DNA of 59,831 bases from Gammaproteobacteria bacterium (GTDB lineage: Bacteria > Pseudomonadota > Gammaproteobacteria > GRL18): contig JALUZF010000186.1 of the NCBI GenBank assembly GCA_027012135.1, positions 1 to 59,831 on the forward strand, given 5' to 3'. The position numbers and the translations under genes are program-made. Below, piece by piece: positions 1-10,300 of this stretch. Numbering within the stretch: position 1 is the first letter of the stretch; the number at the start of each line of letters is the position of its first letter. The notes under the pieces are model-generated. The model made no database searches. It was not told where the DNA came from and was given only the letters and a program-made list of their open reading frames with translations.

Positions 1-171
1 TATATGAGGATAAACACTGCTATTTTCTGACATCATCCAGCTTATACTGGAACCATCCCTATGATACTGGTCATGTTTTAACCACATCATACTGATAGAA
101 ACAATGAACAGGGCTATTAATAATAGTATTAATAAATTCATTGCCATATTCTGTTTTTGTTCGGTTTTCAT
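1..171 (-). CDS. partial small membrane protein, unrecognised
   Basis: A reading frame starts at the ATG complementary to 171-169 and stays open for 57 codons to the left edge, so only the N terminus is visible. It has a short charged start (MKTEQKQN), a strongly hydrophobic segment at residues 10-30, then a polar stretch, which suggests a single-pass inner-membrane protein. The ribosome-binding site is weak (AGGTT). It is divergent from the copper operon, and the shared intergenic region holds two copies of the recurring palindrome, so co-regulation is likely. No family is recognised. Confidence 0.5.
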   Translation of the reverse strand, partial: MKTEQKQNMAMNLLILLLIALFIVSISMMWLKHDQYHRDGSSISWMMSENSSVYPHI

Positions 172-261
172 TTTTTAACCTGTATAAATATTGACCTGTT
201 TTGGCTAATTCTTTTCTATAAGTTAATTTTCTCATAGTTTATCTTGCACAAACCTTACCTG

Positions 262-283
262 AACATTAAATAAAATTCATTTT
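262..283. promoter_or_regulatory. degenerate copy of the 22-bp palindromic operator
   Basis: The left arm AACATTAAAT (262-271) is intact and the right arm matches the consensus at 7 of 10 positions. It is preceded by ACCTTACCTG, almost the same as the ACCTTACATA that precedes the copy at 13502. It lies nearer the minus-strand gene at 1-171 than the cus operon, so it may serve that promoter. Confidence 0.45.
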
Positions 284-334
284 TAGAAAACTTATAAATC
301 AAAAATTATGTACTTATAAATCAATGAGATATGA

Positions 335-356
335 AACATTAAATTTATTTAATGTT
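335..356. promoter_or_regulatory. 22-bp perfect palindromic operator of the copper operon
   Basis: AACATTAAAT, two bases, ATTTAATGTT: a perfect 10+2+10 inverted repeat. A candidate -10 element (TTATGT, 372-377) begins 15 bases after it. The copy at 12372-12393 has the same 15-base spacing and similar flanking bases (GTTCRTGAAAGATT). The 10-2-10 layout resembles the CusR/CopR box of copper-responsive two-component systems, and the half-site AACATTACAA at 14571 matches the E. coli CusR half-site AAAATGACAA at 8 of 10 bases. The regulator itself is not identified. Confidence 0.6.
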
Positions 357-489
357 CATGAAAGATTCATGTTATGTTGAACCTGTAAAATTACAGACTG
401 AATTGTATATCTGTCTGAATTTTTTGAAATTAAAACAATGCAACTGTTTTTTTTAAGTCGTTGCAGCCCTAAATCAGACAAAACTTTAA

Positions 490-692
490 CCTAAATAAAT
501 TGGTTGAATCGTAGCGAGAATGATCTGAGTGTTGAAGATACAAGGTTTTACAGGTTATTTTGGCTTTATTCGCACCCCAAGGGCACTTCCTTCGGGGCGT
601 AGTCATACTACGGGTGATGTCAAAATGTTCTGGAAAGTCTTGTAGATTTAGTGCTATGGACTTTCGCAGTAGGTTCAACTGATCTATTTAGG
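490..692. mobile_element. 203-bp MITE with terminal inverted repeats and TTTAA duplications
   Basis: The ends are imperfect inverted repeats of about 30 bases: CCTAAATAAATTGGTTGAA inward from 490, and the reverse complement CCTAAATAGATCAGTTGAA inward from 692. TTTAA lies directly outside both ends (485-489 and 693-697), consistent with a 5-bp target-site duplication. The interior has small hairpins and no plausible transposase. A minus-strand frame spanning the element is read as incidental. The element sits between the operator/promoter at 335-377 and cusC, so it should be transcribed as part of the 5' leader. Related ends lie at 34393 and 43862. Confidence 0.7.
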
Positions 693-712
693 TTTAATAT
701 ATGGGAGTGAAT

Positions 713-2080
713 ATGCATTATATGCAGCCAGAATTTCGTTTAAAAAAGCCGTTTTTTTCTGTTTTTTTAAGCCTTCACCTGATAGCAGTTCCTGCTATTA
801 CCATGGCCGGTCAGGCAGCACCGAAAAGCTCCGTAAAAACTCAGTCTGTGAGTCTGGCACAGAGCCGGACAGTACTGACCCTCAAAGATGCTGAACGTAT
901 TGCGCTGACCGATGAACCGGGCATTATCAGTCAGCAATGGCAGGTTAAATCACTCTCCGAACAGGCTGTGGCCGATGGTCAGTTAATGGATCCCAAATTA
1001 CAGGTAGCCCTGGCTAATATGCCAACTGACACCTTTGATTTTGATCAGGAAAATATGACCCAGTTTAAAGTAGGTATTCTGCAGCAGTTCCCAGCGGGTG
1101 ATACTCTGGATATCAAACAACAGAAAACCCTGAAACAATCCGAACTTATCGCCACCAAAATTTCTGAACGCAAAATTAATATTCTTAAAGAAGTGCGTCT
1201 TACCTGGCTGGAAATCTATTACTGGGAACAGGCTTATAAAACCATTCGTCAGAATAAACGTTTTTTTTCACAACTGGTTGAAATTGTGCAGTCCATGTTT
1301 TCCGTTGGACGTAATAACCAGCAGGACTTAATTCGTGCCCAGCTCGAGCTTAGCCGACTGGATGACCGGTTGACGAAAATAACCCAGAAAATCAATACCC
1401 AACGTTCTAAACTGGCCCGCTGGATTGGCAGCCAGAATAGTTATAATGCCCTGTCCAAAGATTTACCTGATATCAGCACACCGGATTTATCTAATTTAAA
1501 TGATGAAAATTTAACTCAATTATTTATGACCCATCCAAAAATTCAGGAAATAGACAAGCAGATGGAGGTCAGTCGTAAAGATATAGAGCTGGCTAAGGAA
1601 AGTTATAAACCCGCCTGGGGACTGAATGTCAGTTATGGTTATCGTGATAACAAGCCAACAGGACCTAATCGCAGCCGTGCCGATTTCCTGTCTGCGGGTG
1701 TCACTATTGATTTGCCTGTTTTTACTGCCAACCGGCAGGATAAGAAACTACTGTCTAAGGAACATAAATATCAGTCTTTAAAAGACAAACGTAATGAAAT
1801 ATTAAGACAGATGGTGTCCGGTCTGCAGCAGGAAATGGCTAAAGAAGAACAGCTACAGAAACGTCATCAGCTATATTACAAAATACTATTGCCACAGGCT
1901 AAACGTCAGACCAGGGCATCCCTGCTGGCTTACCAGTCGGATCGTGGGGATTTTGCAGATGTTATGCGAGCCTATATTGATGATCTGAATGCTAATCTGG
2001 ACGAGCGTCGTATAGCGGTGGATCATCTGCAGACCAGGGCCAGAATACTTTACTATGTATCGGATACCTGGCAAAAATAA
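713..2080 (+). CDS. cusC: TolC-family outer-membrane efflux protein (CusC-like)
   Basis: Outer-membrane channel of a tripartite metal efflux pump. The product of about 455 residues has an N-terminal signal sequence (cleavage predicted after TMA near residue 32) and the two long alpha-helical repeats of the OEP family (PF02321), with repeat starts near LTLKDAERIAL and the second half. The ATG at 713 is preferred over the one at 701 because GGGAG (703-707) is correctly spaced from 713 and would overlap the start at 701. It is first in the cus operon and 71 bp before the adaptor gene. The silver/copper assignment rests on the downstream CusA-like pump. Confidence 0.88.
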   Translation: MHYMQPEFRLKKPFFSVFLSLHLIAVPAITMAGQAAPKSSVKTQSVSLAQSRTVLTLKDAERIALTDEPGIISQQWQVKSLSEQAVADGQLMDPKLQVALANMPTDTFDFDQENMTQFKVGILQQFPAGDTLDIKQQKTLKQSELIATKISERKINILKEVRLTWLEIYYWEQAYKTIRQNKRFFSQLVEIVQSMFSVGRNNQQDLIRAQLELSRLDDRLTKITQKINTQRSKLARWIGSQNSYNALSKDLPDISTPDLSNLNDENLTQLFMTHPKIQEIDKQMEVSRKDIELAKESYKPAWGLNVSYGYRDNKPTGPNRSRADFLSAGVTIDLPVFTANRQDKKLLSKEHKYQSLKDKRNEILRQMVSGLQQEMAKEEQLQKRHQLYYKILLPQAKRQTRASLLAYQSDRGDFADVMRAYIDDLNANLDERRIAVDHLQTRARILYYVSDTWQK

Positions 2081-2151
2081 TTTTTCAGGCCCTTTTTACA
2101 AATTAAAAAAACAAACAAACCACCATTTGCGGTAATTTAGAGGATATTAAT

Positions 2152-3918
2152 GTGAACAAACTTTTAACGGGTGTCATCCTGATTGGAGTCGGTCTGGTAG
2201 GCGGTTATCTGTCTCAGCCATTTATTCAACAGCAGTTACAGTCGGCAGGTATATTATCTTCTTCAGAAGAGGGTGGTGCTTCAGGGCAGGGTTCAGGAGA
2301 GAAAAAAATTCTATACTGGGTGGCACCAATGGATGCAAATTATCGCCGTGATAAACCGGGTAAATCCCCAATGGGTATGGATCTGGTTCCCGTTTATGAA
2401 GATGGGGGTGGTTCAGACGGTGTGGTTAAAATATCCCCTGTGGTACAGAACAATCTGGGGGTTCGTATTACTAACGTAAAAAAAGGTCAGCTGGACAGAG
2501 AGATCAACACGGTCGGATATATTCAGTTTGATGAAGAGAAACTCTATCATCTGCATACTCGTGTCGAGGGATGGGTGGAAAAACTCAATGTTAAGGCAAC
2601 CGGAGATGTGGTAAAAAAAGGTCAGAAGCTGTTTGAATTATACAGTCCGGCACTGGTTAATGCCCAGGAAGAATATCTGACTGCACTGAAAAGCGGTAAC
2701 CGGATTTTAATTAATGCTTCAAAAGACCGGCTGTTATCTCTGGGACTGACACCGGGTCAGATCAGGAACCTGACTAAAACCCGTAAAATTGAACAACGCA
2801 TTGCCTATTATTCCAAACATGATGGTTTTATAGAAAATCTCATGATACGTGAAGGCATGTTTGTTAAACCTTCAATGGATGTACTGACAATCGGCCAGAT
2901 TGATACTGTCTGGGTTATAGCTGAAGTCTTTGAACGTCAGAGCGGCTGGGTTAAAAAGGGTCAGACCGTGGATATGACCGTTGCGGCATACCCTGGTAAA
3001 ACCTGGAAGGGTATTGTTGATTATATTTATCCGGTACTGGATAAGAAAACCCGTACTCTCAGAGTACGAATTCGCTTTAATAATCCTGAACAGCTTCTAA
3101 AACCCAATATGTTTTCACAACTGGTAATCCACAGCAGCCTTGACAGAGAATCTCTGTATGTAAAACGGGAAGCCATTATTCGTAACGGCACCATGGAACG
3201 GGTGGTTAAAGCATTGGGTGATGGTAAGTTCCTTTCTGTTGCGGTTAAAACCGGCACGGAAAGCGGTCCTTATGTAGAAATTCTCAAGGGACTTAAGGAA
3301 AATGAGAAAATTGTCAGCTCAGCACAATTCCTGATTGATTCTGAGTCCAGTTTAACTGCCGCTTTTGAGCGTATGGAAGAACCTTCAGAAGTGGAAAAAA
3401 CTGATGCCCAACAAAAGGCTGACCAGAAAAAGGTCTGGATTGAAGGGGAAATTGTAGATGTTATGCCCGGTCATAATATGCTGACTATTCAACATAAAGC
3501 TGTTGAAGAATGGGGCTGGCCTGATATGTTAATGGATTTTCCTGTAAAAAAAGCAATTGATATCAGTACTATAAAAGCTAAGGAATCAATCAGTTTTCTG
3601 GTTGAGAAGCATGATGACGGTTCTATAGAAATTATTGAAATCAGTCAGGAAAAAAGTACTAAAACAGATATAATGCCGGATGATCAGGTCTGGATCACCG
3701 GTACTATACTTAATGTTATGCCCGATCATAATATGCTCAGTATAAAACATCCTGATGTAGCCAAGTGGGGCTGGCCATCAATGGAGATGGATTTTCAGGT
3801 AGCCAAATCACTGGATATCAGCCCTCTTAAAGCCAATGAACAAATTAACTTTCTGGTTAAAAAGCATGACAGCGGTGCGGTTGAAATTATTGAGATTAAT
3901 AAAGAGGGCCTGAAATGA
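2152..3918 (+). CDS. cusB: CusB-like periplasmic adaptor with two fused CusF domains
   Basis: Membrane-fusion adaptor linking the RND pump to the outer-membrane channel. The GTG start follows GAGG; an ATG two bases upstream hits a stop at once. In order: an N-terminal hydrophobic anchor (about 5-20); a heavy-metal-binding domain (about 53-84, YWVAPMD...SPMGMDLVPVYE); lipoyl/barrel-sandwich and beta-barrel domains; then two CusF-like domains (about 427-500 and 511-582). Both CusF copies keep the E. coli CusF ligand spacing: His, Trp eight residues later, then Met at +11 and +13 (HKAVEEWGWPDMLM and HPDVAKWGWPSMEM). Free CusF is usually a separate periplasmic chaperone, so a double C-terminal fusion is unusual. 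The stop overlaps the cusA start. Confidence 0.92.
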   Translation: MNKLLTGVILIGVGLVGGYLSQPFIQQQLQSAGILSSSEEGGASGQGSGEKKILYWVAPMDANYRRDKPGKSPMGMDLVPVYEDGGGSDGVVKISPVVQNNLGVRITNVKKGQLDREINTVGYIQFDEEKLYHLHTRVEGWVEKLNVKATGDVVKKGQKLFELYSPALVNAQEEYLTALKSGNRILINASKDRLLSLGLTPGQIRNLTKTRKIEQRIAYYSKHDGFIENLMIREGMFVKPSMDVLTIGQIDTVWVIAEVFERQSGWVKKGQTVDMTVAAYPGKTWKGIVDYIYPVLDKKTRTLRVRIRFNNPEQLLKPNMFSQLVIHSSLDRESLYVKREAIIRNGTMERVVKALGDGKFLSVAVKTGTESGPYVEILKGLKENEKIVSSAQFLIDSESSLTAAFERMEEPSEVEKTDAQQKADQKKVWIEGEIVDVMPGHNMLTIQHKAVEEWGWPDMLMDFPVKKAIDISTIKAKESISFLVEKHDDGSIEIIEISQEKSTKTDIMPDDQVWITGTILNVMPDHNMLSIKHPDVAKWGWPSMEMDFQVAKSLDISPLKANEQINFLVKKHDSGAVEIIEINKEGLK

Positions 3919-6900
3919 TTGCTTCAATTGTTTACTGGTCAATTAAAAACCGGTTTTTTATTATTCTTTCAACCCTGATCATGCTGGGTTTCGGGATCTA
4001 CTCGGTAAAAGAAACACCGATTGATGCTATTCCTGACTTATCGGATGTGCAGGTTATTGTTAAAACTTCTTTTCCAGGACAGGCTCCCCAGGTGGTTGAA
4101 GACCAGGTCACTTATCCCCTGACTACAGCCATGCTGTCAGTACCTAAGGCTGTTACCGTGCGGGGTTATTCATTCTTCGGGGATTCCTATGTGTATATTA
4201 TTTTTGAAGAGGGTACAGATCTGTACTGGGCACGTTCCAGGGTTCTGGAATACCTAAGCCAGGTGGCTTCCTCTCTGCCCCCCAGTGCTCAGTCACAACT
4301 TGGCCCCGATGCCACCGGTGTGGGCTGGGTGTATGGTTATGCACTGGTTGACAGAACCGGCAAGACTGACATCAGTCAGTTACGCAGCCTGCAGGACTGG
4401 TTCCTGCGCTATGAATTACAGACTGTGCCGGGAGTGTCAGAAATCGCAACTATTGGCGGTATGGTTAAGCAGTACCAGGTTATTGTTGATCCGGAGAAAC
4501 TGCGCGCCTATGACATCCCTTTAAGCCTTATTCGCACTGCGATAAACAAGGGTAACCAGGAGGCCGGGGCTTCGGTGGTTGAAATGGGTGAAGCAGAATA
4601 CATGGTCACGGCGACCGGTTATCTGACCAGTGTGGATGATCTTAAGAAAATCCCCCTGGGTATGAATACAAACGGCACTCCCTTGCAGCTACAGGACGTG
4701 GCAGATATTGTTACCGGCCCCCAAATGCGTCGCGGTATTGCCGAGCTGAATGGTGAAGGCGAAGTGGTGGGTGCCTACGTAGTGATGCGTTTTGGTGAAA
4801 ATGCTCAGAAAACCATTGATCTGGTTAAAGAAAAACTGGAAACTCTCAAAAAAGGTCTGCCTGACGGGGTTGAAATTGTCACCACTTATGACCGTTCAAC
4901 GCTGATCAATCATGCAGTGGAAAACCTGTATGAAAAGCTTCTGGAAGAATTTATTGTAGTGGTGCTTATCTGTGCCATTTTCCTGTTTCACTTCCGTTCT
5001 TCACTGGTCATTATTATCAGTCTGCCAATCGGCATTCTGGGTGCCTTTATTATTATGCATGCTCAGGGTCTTAATGCCAATATCATGTCACTGGGTGGTA
5101 TTGCTATTGCCATTGGTGCCATGGTGGATGGGGCCATTGTCATGATTGAGAATGTGCATAAACACATAGAAAAAACCCCGCTGACGGATCAGAATCGATG
5201 GCAGATCATTGCTGAATCCTCAGTGGAAGTTGGACCGCCGCTGTTTTTCTCTTTGCTGATTATTACCATGAGCTTTTTACCGGTATTCAGCCTGGAAGCC
5301 CAGGAAGGTAAAATGTTTGCACCATTGGCCTTTACCAAAACCTATGCCATGGCAGTAGCAGCAGGTTTATCCATTACTCTTGTTCCGGTATTAATGGGCT
5401 ACTTTGTACGCGGTAAAATTATGCCTGAACACAAGAATCCCGTTAACCGACTGGTAACCTGGATTTATAATCCCATTATTAAAAATGTTCTCGATGCACC
5501 CAAAACTATGGTTGTGCTGGCAATAATAGCTTTAGCTATTGGCTTATGGCCGCTGACCAAGATCGGTAGTGAGTTTATGCCGCCGCTGGATGAAGGTGAC
5601 TTAATGTATATGCCAACGACTTACCCGGGTATCTCAATTGGCAAAGCCAGAGAACTTCTACAGCAGACGGATAGGCTGATTAAAACGGTACCTGAAGTTA
5701 AAACTGTGTTTGGTAAAATCGGGCGTGCTGAAACAGCTACTGATCCGGCACCGTTAACTATGATTGAAACAGTGATCCAGTTGAAACCAAAAAGTGAGTG
5801 GCGAGAAGGGGTAACAACAGAATCCCTGCGCCGAGAATTCGATCAGCTGGTTAAGTTTCCAGGTGTTACTAACGCCTGGGTTATGCCTATAAAAACCCGT
5901 ATTGATATGCTGGCAACCGGTATTAAAACACCTGTTGGTATCAAGGTGGCCGGTCCTGATCTTAAGGTGATTGAGACAGTAGGGAAAGAGCTTGAAAAGG
6001 CTTTAAAAGACGTCGAGGGTACTGCATCGGTTTATTCTGAACGGGTGGCCGGTGGCCGCTATATTAAGGCGGATATAGACAGGGATAAGGCCGCACGTTA
6101 TGGATTGAATATCGCTGATATTCAGCAAGTGATTATGACAGCCATAGGTGGTATGCAGGTATCTCAATCTATTGAAGGTCTTGAGCGTTATCCCATTAAT
6201 GTACGTTATCCACAGACCTATCGAGATTCGGTACAGAAGATCCGTGAATTGCCGCTGGTCACTAAAAATAACCAACGCATTGCTCTGGCCGATGTGGCAG
6301 ATATTCGGGTGGAAGATGGTCCTCCTGCCATTAAAAGTGAAAATGCCCGTCTAAACGGCTGGACACTGGTGGATATTGACGGTCGGGATCTGGGCTCTTA
6401 TGTAGCAGAAGCTCAGCGAGTAGTGGCTGAAAAAGTTGAACTGCCACCAGGATATTCTATTTCCTGGTCAGGACAGTATGAATATATGGTGCGTGCCAAG
6501 GAACGTCTGGCTCTGGTTGTACCGTTGACGCTGGGTATTATTATTCTTCTGTTATATATTAATTTCCGTAACTTTATTGAAGTCATGATTATTATGGGCA
6601 CCCTGCCGTTTGCCTTAATTGGCGGTTTCTGGCTGATGTATCTTCTTGGCTATGATATGTCTGTTGCAGTAGGGGTCGGCTTTATTGCCCTGGCAGGGGT
6701 AACTGTTGAAATCGGGGTGCTTATGCTGGTTTATCTGAACCAGTCCTATTGCCGAATGTCTCATGAGTTAATGGAGCAGAACCGCTGCATGAGTCGTGAA
6801 GATGTAAAAGCGGCGGTTATGGAAGGTGCCGGTCAGCGTGTTCGTCCTATTGTCATGACGGTTGCGGCTATTGTTGTGGGTCTGATACCTATTATGTACA

Positions 6901-7076
6901 GCAGCGGCACAGGCTCTGAAGTTATGCAGAGAATTGCCGGCCCCATGATTGGTGGTATGCTTAGTTCTGTTGTGTTAACCCTGCTGGTGATACCAGCGAT
7001 TTATTTCATGTGGAAATCAGTGACATTATCAAACTGTACCGTAACTGAAAACAAACACTCTAAAGAGGAAGTCTAA
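3915..7076 (+). CDS. cusA: CusA-like heavy-metal RND efflux pump
   Basis: Proton-driven inner-membrane pump exporting Cu(I)/Ag(I) from the periplasm or cytoplasm. At 1053 residues it is full length for HME-RND proteins. Visible hallmarks: the TM4 proton-relay motif AIGAMVDGAIVMIEN, the porter-domain segments DEGDLMYMP, TRIDMLATGIKTPVGIKV and IGGMQVSQSIEG, which carry methionines at the positions of the CusA Met triad (M573, M623, M672), and paired large periplasmic loops. It overlaps cusB by four bases (ATGA), indicating translational coupling. The Met positions favour monovalent copper/silver over divalent cations. Confidence 0.93.
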   Translation: MIASIVYWSIKNRFFIILSTLIMLGFGIYSVKETPIDAIPDLSDVQVIVKTSFPGQAPQVVEDQVTYPLTTAMLSVPKAVTVRGYSFFGDSYVYIIFEEGTDLYWARSRVLEYLSQVASSLPPSAQSQLGPDATGVGWVYGYALVDRTGKTDISQLRSLQDWFLRYELQTVPGVSEIATIGGMVKQYQVIVDPEKLRAYDIPLSLIRTAINKGNQEAGASVVEMGEAEYMVTATGYLTSVDDLKKIPLGMNTNGTPLQLQDVADIVTGPQMRRGIAELNGEGEVVGAYVVMRFGENAQKTIDLVKEKLETLKKGLPDGVEIVTTYDRSTLINHAVENLYEKLLEEFIVVVLICAIFLFHFRSSLVIIISLPIGILGAFIIMHAQGLNANIMSLGGIAIAIGAMVDGAIVMIENVHKHIEKTPLTDQNRWQIIAESSVEVGPPLFFSLLIITMSFLPVFSLEAQEGKMFAPLAFTKTYAMAVAAGLSITLVPVLMGYFVRGKIMPEHKNPVNRLVTWIYNPIIKNVLDAPKTMVVLAIIALAIGLWPLTKIGSEFMPPLDEGDLMYMPTTYPGISIGKARELLQQTDRLIKTVPEVKTVFGKIGRAETATDPAPLTMIETVIQLKPKSEWREGVTTESLRREFDQLVKFPGVTNAWVMPIKTRIDMLATGIKTPVGIKVAGPDLKVIETVGKELEKALKDVEGTASVYSERVAGGRYIKADIDRDKAARYGLNIADIQQVIMTAIGGMQVSQSIEGLERYPINVRYPQTYRDSVQKIRELPLVTKNNQRIALADVADIRVEDGPPAIKSENARLNGWTLVDIDGRDLGSYVAEAQRVVAEKVELPPGYSISWSGQYEYMVRAKERLALVVPLTLGIIILLLYINFRNFIEVMIIMGTLPFALIGGFWLMYLLGYDMSVAVGVGFIALAGVTVEIGVLMLVYLNQSYCRMSHELMEQNRCMSREDVKAAVMEGAGQRVRPIVMTVAAIVVGLIPIMYSSGTGSEVMQRIAGPMIGGMLSSVVLTLLVIPAIYFMWKSVTLSNCTVTENKHSKEEV

Positions 7077-7379
7077 ATGTTTAACAAGGTAGTTATGATC
7101 CTGAATATTTCCGACTTTGGACTGATAGCAGGGGAGGTGAATAGTCTGAATATACCTGGAATTACTGTCAGCAAGGTAGAGGGCTATGGTAGTTATATCA
7201 ATGAGTTTAATGACTACGGACTGTGTGAAAGCCTGAAGGTTGAAGTGTATACTAATGCTGAAGAGGCACAGAGGATTGCTGATATTTTTTCTGAAATGGC
7301 AAAACGTATGACTGAAGGTGGAGGTATTGTAGCTATTGAACCAGTAAGTGCTTTATTGAATAATAAAAAACTTACCTGA
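7077..7379 (+). CDS. PII-like signalling protein of the metal-efflux-associated type
   Basis: A 100-residue protein starting on the base after the cusA stop codon. It has the beta-alpha-beta pattern of the PII superfamily, with KVEGYG where PII has its GxG segment, a short T-loop region (SYINEFNDYGLCE) without the uridylylated tyrosine signature, and a GGGIVAIEPV C-terminal strand. This fits the PII-NG subgroup, known to occur next to heavy-metal RND genes and to lack the PII signature patterns. Its role is inferred: a small trimeric sensor modulating the neighbouring pump or ATPase. The ligand is unknown. Confidence 0.75.
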   Translation: MFNKVVMILNISDFGLIAGEVNSLNIPGITVSKVEGYGSYINEFNDYGLCESLKVEVYTNAEEAQRIADIFSEMAKRMTEGGGIVAIEPVSALLNNKKLT

Positions 7380-7392
7380 GGACTAAATAAAT

Positions 7393-10300
7393 ATGCATCA
7401 CATCGAAAAACCGCCTGTAAACAGACAGTATAAAATTAAAATCAGTGATATGACCTGTGCACATTGTGTGGCGCGGGTTGAAAAAGCAGCTCTGGCTGTT
7501 GACGGTGTTGAAGCAATAAATATCGACCTGGAGCAGGGAGAAGCACTGGTGACAGGCGGTTTGCCGCATGAGGTTATTCAGAGCATTACTGAGGCCGGTT
7601 ATCCTGCCAGTCCTGTGGCCGAGATCCCTGAATCCTGCCCCATTGAGCCGCCTTCAGAACAGGACACAAGCCCGGCAGCACAAACAGAACAGGAAAAAAA
7701 CACCTCATCCTATATTATTGATATAGAAGACATGACCTGTTCCAGTTGTGTTGCGACAGTGGAAAAAGCCATTCGTTCTGTTGATAAAGTGGCGGAGGCC
7801 GGAGTTAATCTGCTCGAAAAACAGGCACTGGTACAGGGCGGCGATCCTCAGGCCGTGGTTAATGCCATTATTGACCAGGGCTATAAGGCCAGCTTAAGAA
7901 GTAAACCGAAACCGGTACAAAGCCAGCGGTTTTACTATATTGCCATTGAAGATATGACCTGCTCCAGCTGTGTTGCTACGGTTGAAAAAGCAATATTATC
8001 GGTTCCCGGCGTAAAGTCCGGTTCGGTGAATCTACTGGAAAAAACCGCCCAGGTGGAGGGCGGGGATCCGCAGGCTGTTGTTAATGCTATTATTGATCAG
8101 GGCTATAATGCCCGGCTTATTGAGCAGCAGAAAGTCAGCAATCAGTATCAACTTATCATTTCTCAATTTGATGGTTCAGATACTGCACTTGAAAAAATTA
8201 TTAATGAGCAGTTACAGGCTCAGGCGGATAAAGTTGAACATATAGCTTTTGATTTTACTGGCACAGACAGGAAAGTTGAAATTACCACAGCACTGCCTCC
8301 TGCACAATTGCTGGTTATCCTGAAAAAAGCGGGAATAGAGGCTCGTATTAATGAACAATACGAAGATCCCTATATTGAGCAGGAGAGGCAGAGCCGTTTA
8401 GAAATCCGTCGTTCCTGGCACAGAGCGATTCTGGCCGGCACCGTTGGCACCCTGCTGATGACTTCTGAATATATGGGCTGGGTTCCGGAAGTATCAAAAG
8501 ATACTTATTTCCACGGTATCAGTTCGCAGATGTTCTGGTTTATCGTTGCACTGATCTGTTTGTTCACCATGTGGTTCAGTGGCCGGAATTACTATATCAC
8601 TGCGGTTAAACAGGCTCGTCACCTGTCATCTAATATGGACACCCTGGTGGCACTGGGTACTTCTGCAGCCTGGCTGTCATCCATGCTGATTATTATCGAT
8701 CCTGATTTTATTCCGGGAGGAGGGTATCTGTATCTGGATGCCGGTGTCATTATCCTGGCCTTTCTGCAGTTTGGACATGCACTTGAAATCAGGGCAAAAC
8801 GTACAACATCCGCCTCTATTGCCAGTATTATTGAGATGGCGCCCAAATCAGCCACAGTGGTTTATGACGGGGTTGAAGTCAGTTTACCGGTTTCACTATT
8901 ACAGGTCGGTGATATTATTAAGGTGAAACCCGGTGAAAGAATACCTATTGACGGCATTATTACAGAAGGCAGTTCAAGCATTGATGAAGCCATGCTCACC
9001 GGTGAACCCCTGCCGGTTAAAAAATCACCCGGCGATACGGTAACGGGCGGTACCATTAATAAATCCGGCAGTTTTCTGTTTAAAGTCAGCAAGCTTGGAG
9101 AAGAAACCACGCTGTCGCAGATCATTAATATGGTTAAACAGGCGCAGATGACCAAGCCTGAAATTGGTCGCCTGGTGGATAAAATTGCCTCTGTATTTGT
9201 ACCCATTGTCATTACCATTGCAATCATTACCTTTTTTACCTGGTACTTTGTGGGTCCTGAACCACGCCTGGCTTATGCCTTAACAGCGGGTATTGCTGTA
9301 CTCGTCATTGCCTGCCCCTGTGCACTGGGACTGGCCACACCCATCGCCATTATGATGGGTACTTCCAAAGCGGCACAGCTTAATATTCTTATTAAAAACA
9401 GTGATGCTCTGCAGACGGCCAGCAAACTGACTCATGTGGTGGTGGATAAAACCGGTACCCTGACTCAGGGCAAACCGTCAGTCACTGATATTATTGTTAA
9501 TTCAGAATTGGCCTCATCCATTATTAATAAGGATTATCTACTGCAGTACGCAGCCTCACTGGAAACGGGCTCAGAACATCCCCTTGCCGAGGCAATATTA
9601 ACAGCGGCAAGTGAACATGAGCTTGCTCTTTTGCCCGTGAAGGATTTTACAGCGGTTGAAGGCCGTGGAGTAAAAGCGGAAATAGAAAATAAAAAAATAC
9701 TGCTGGGCAATCAAGCTTTTATGCTGGAAAATAAGGTTGAACTTGCCCCGGAAATTATTAAACAGGCAGAAACTCTGGCAGAAATGTCTGCAACGCCAAT
9801 CTGGCTGGCAGAAGACGGACACTTACTGGGACTTATGGCACTGAAAGATCCCATTCGGGAAGATACGCCTGCGGCTGTTAAATTATTACAGAAACAGCAT
9901 ATTGAAGTTGTTATGTGTTCCGGAGACAGTGACAAAACAGCTCAGGCTGTAGCCAGAGAGCTGGGTATCAGGGATGTACATAGTCAGGTTATGCCGGAAG
10001 ACAAGTTAAATATCATCAGGTCCTTACAGGAACAGGGCTATATTGTTGGCATGGTAGGAGACGGGGTAAACGATGCGCCGGCACTGGCTCAGGCCAATAC
10101 CGGCTTTGCCATTGGCAGTGGTACTGATGTTGCCATTGAAAATGCAGATATTACCCTGGCAGGCAATTCATTGATGAATGTTGGAACGGCTATTGCCGTT
10201 TCCGCAGCAACCATGAAAAATATTAAACAGAATTTATTCGGTGCATTTATATATAATGTTATTGGTATTCCGCTGGCCGCCGGTGTCTTTTATCCGCTGA

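Noticed and set aside
469-678. A 69-codon minus-strand frame across the MITE
   Set aside because: It coincides with the element from end to end, has no ribosome-binding site and shows no domain; treated as incidental to the repeat.
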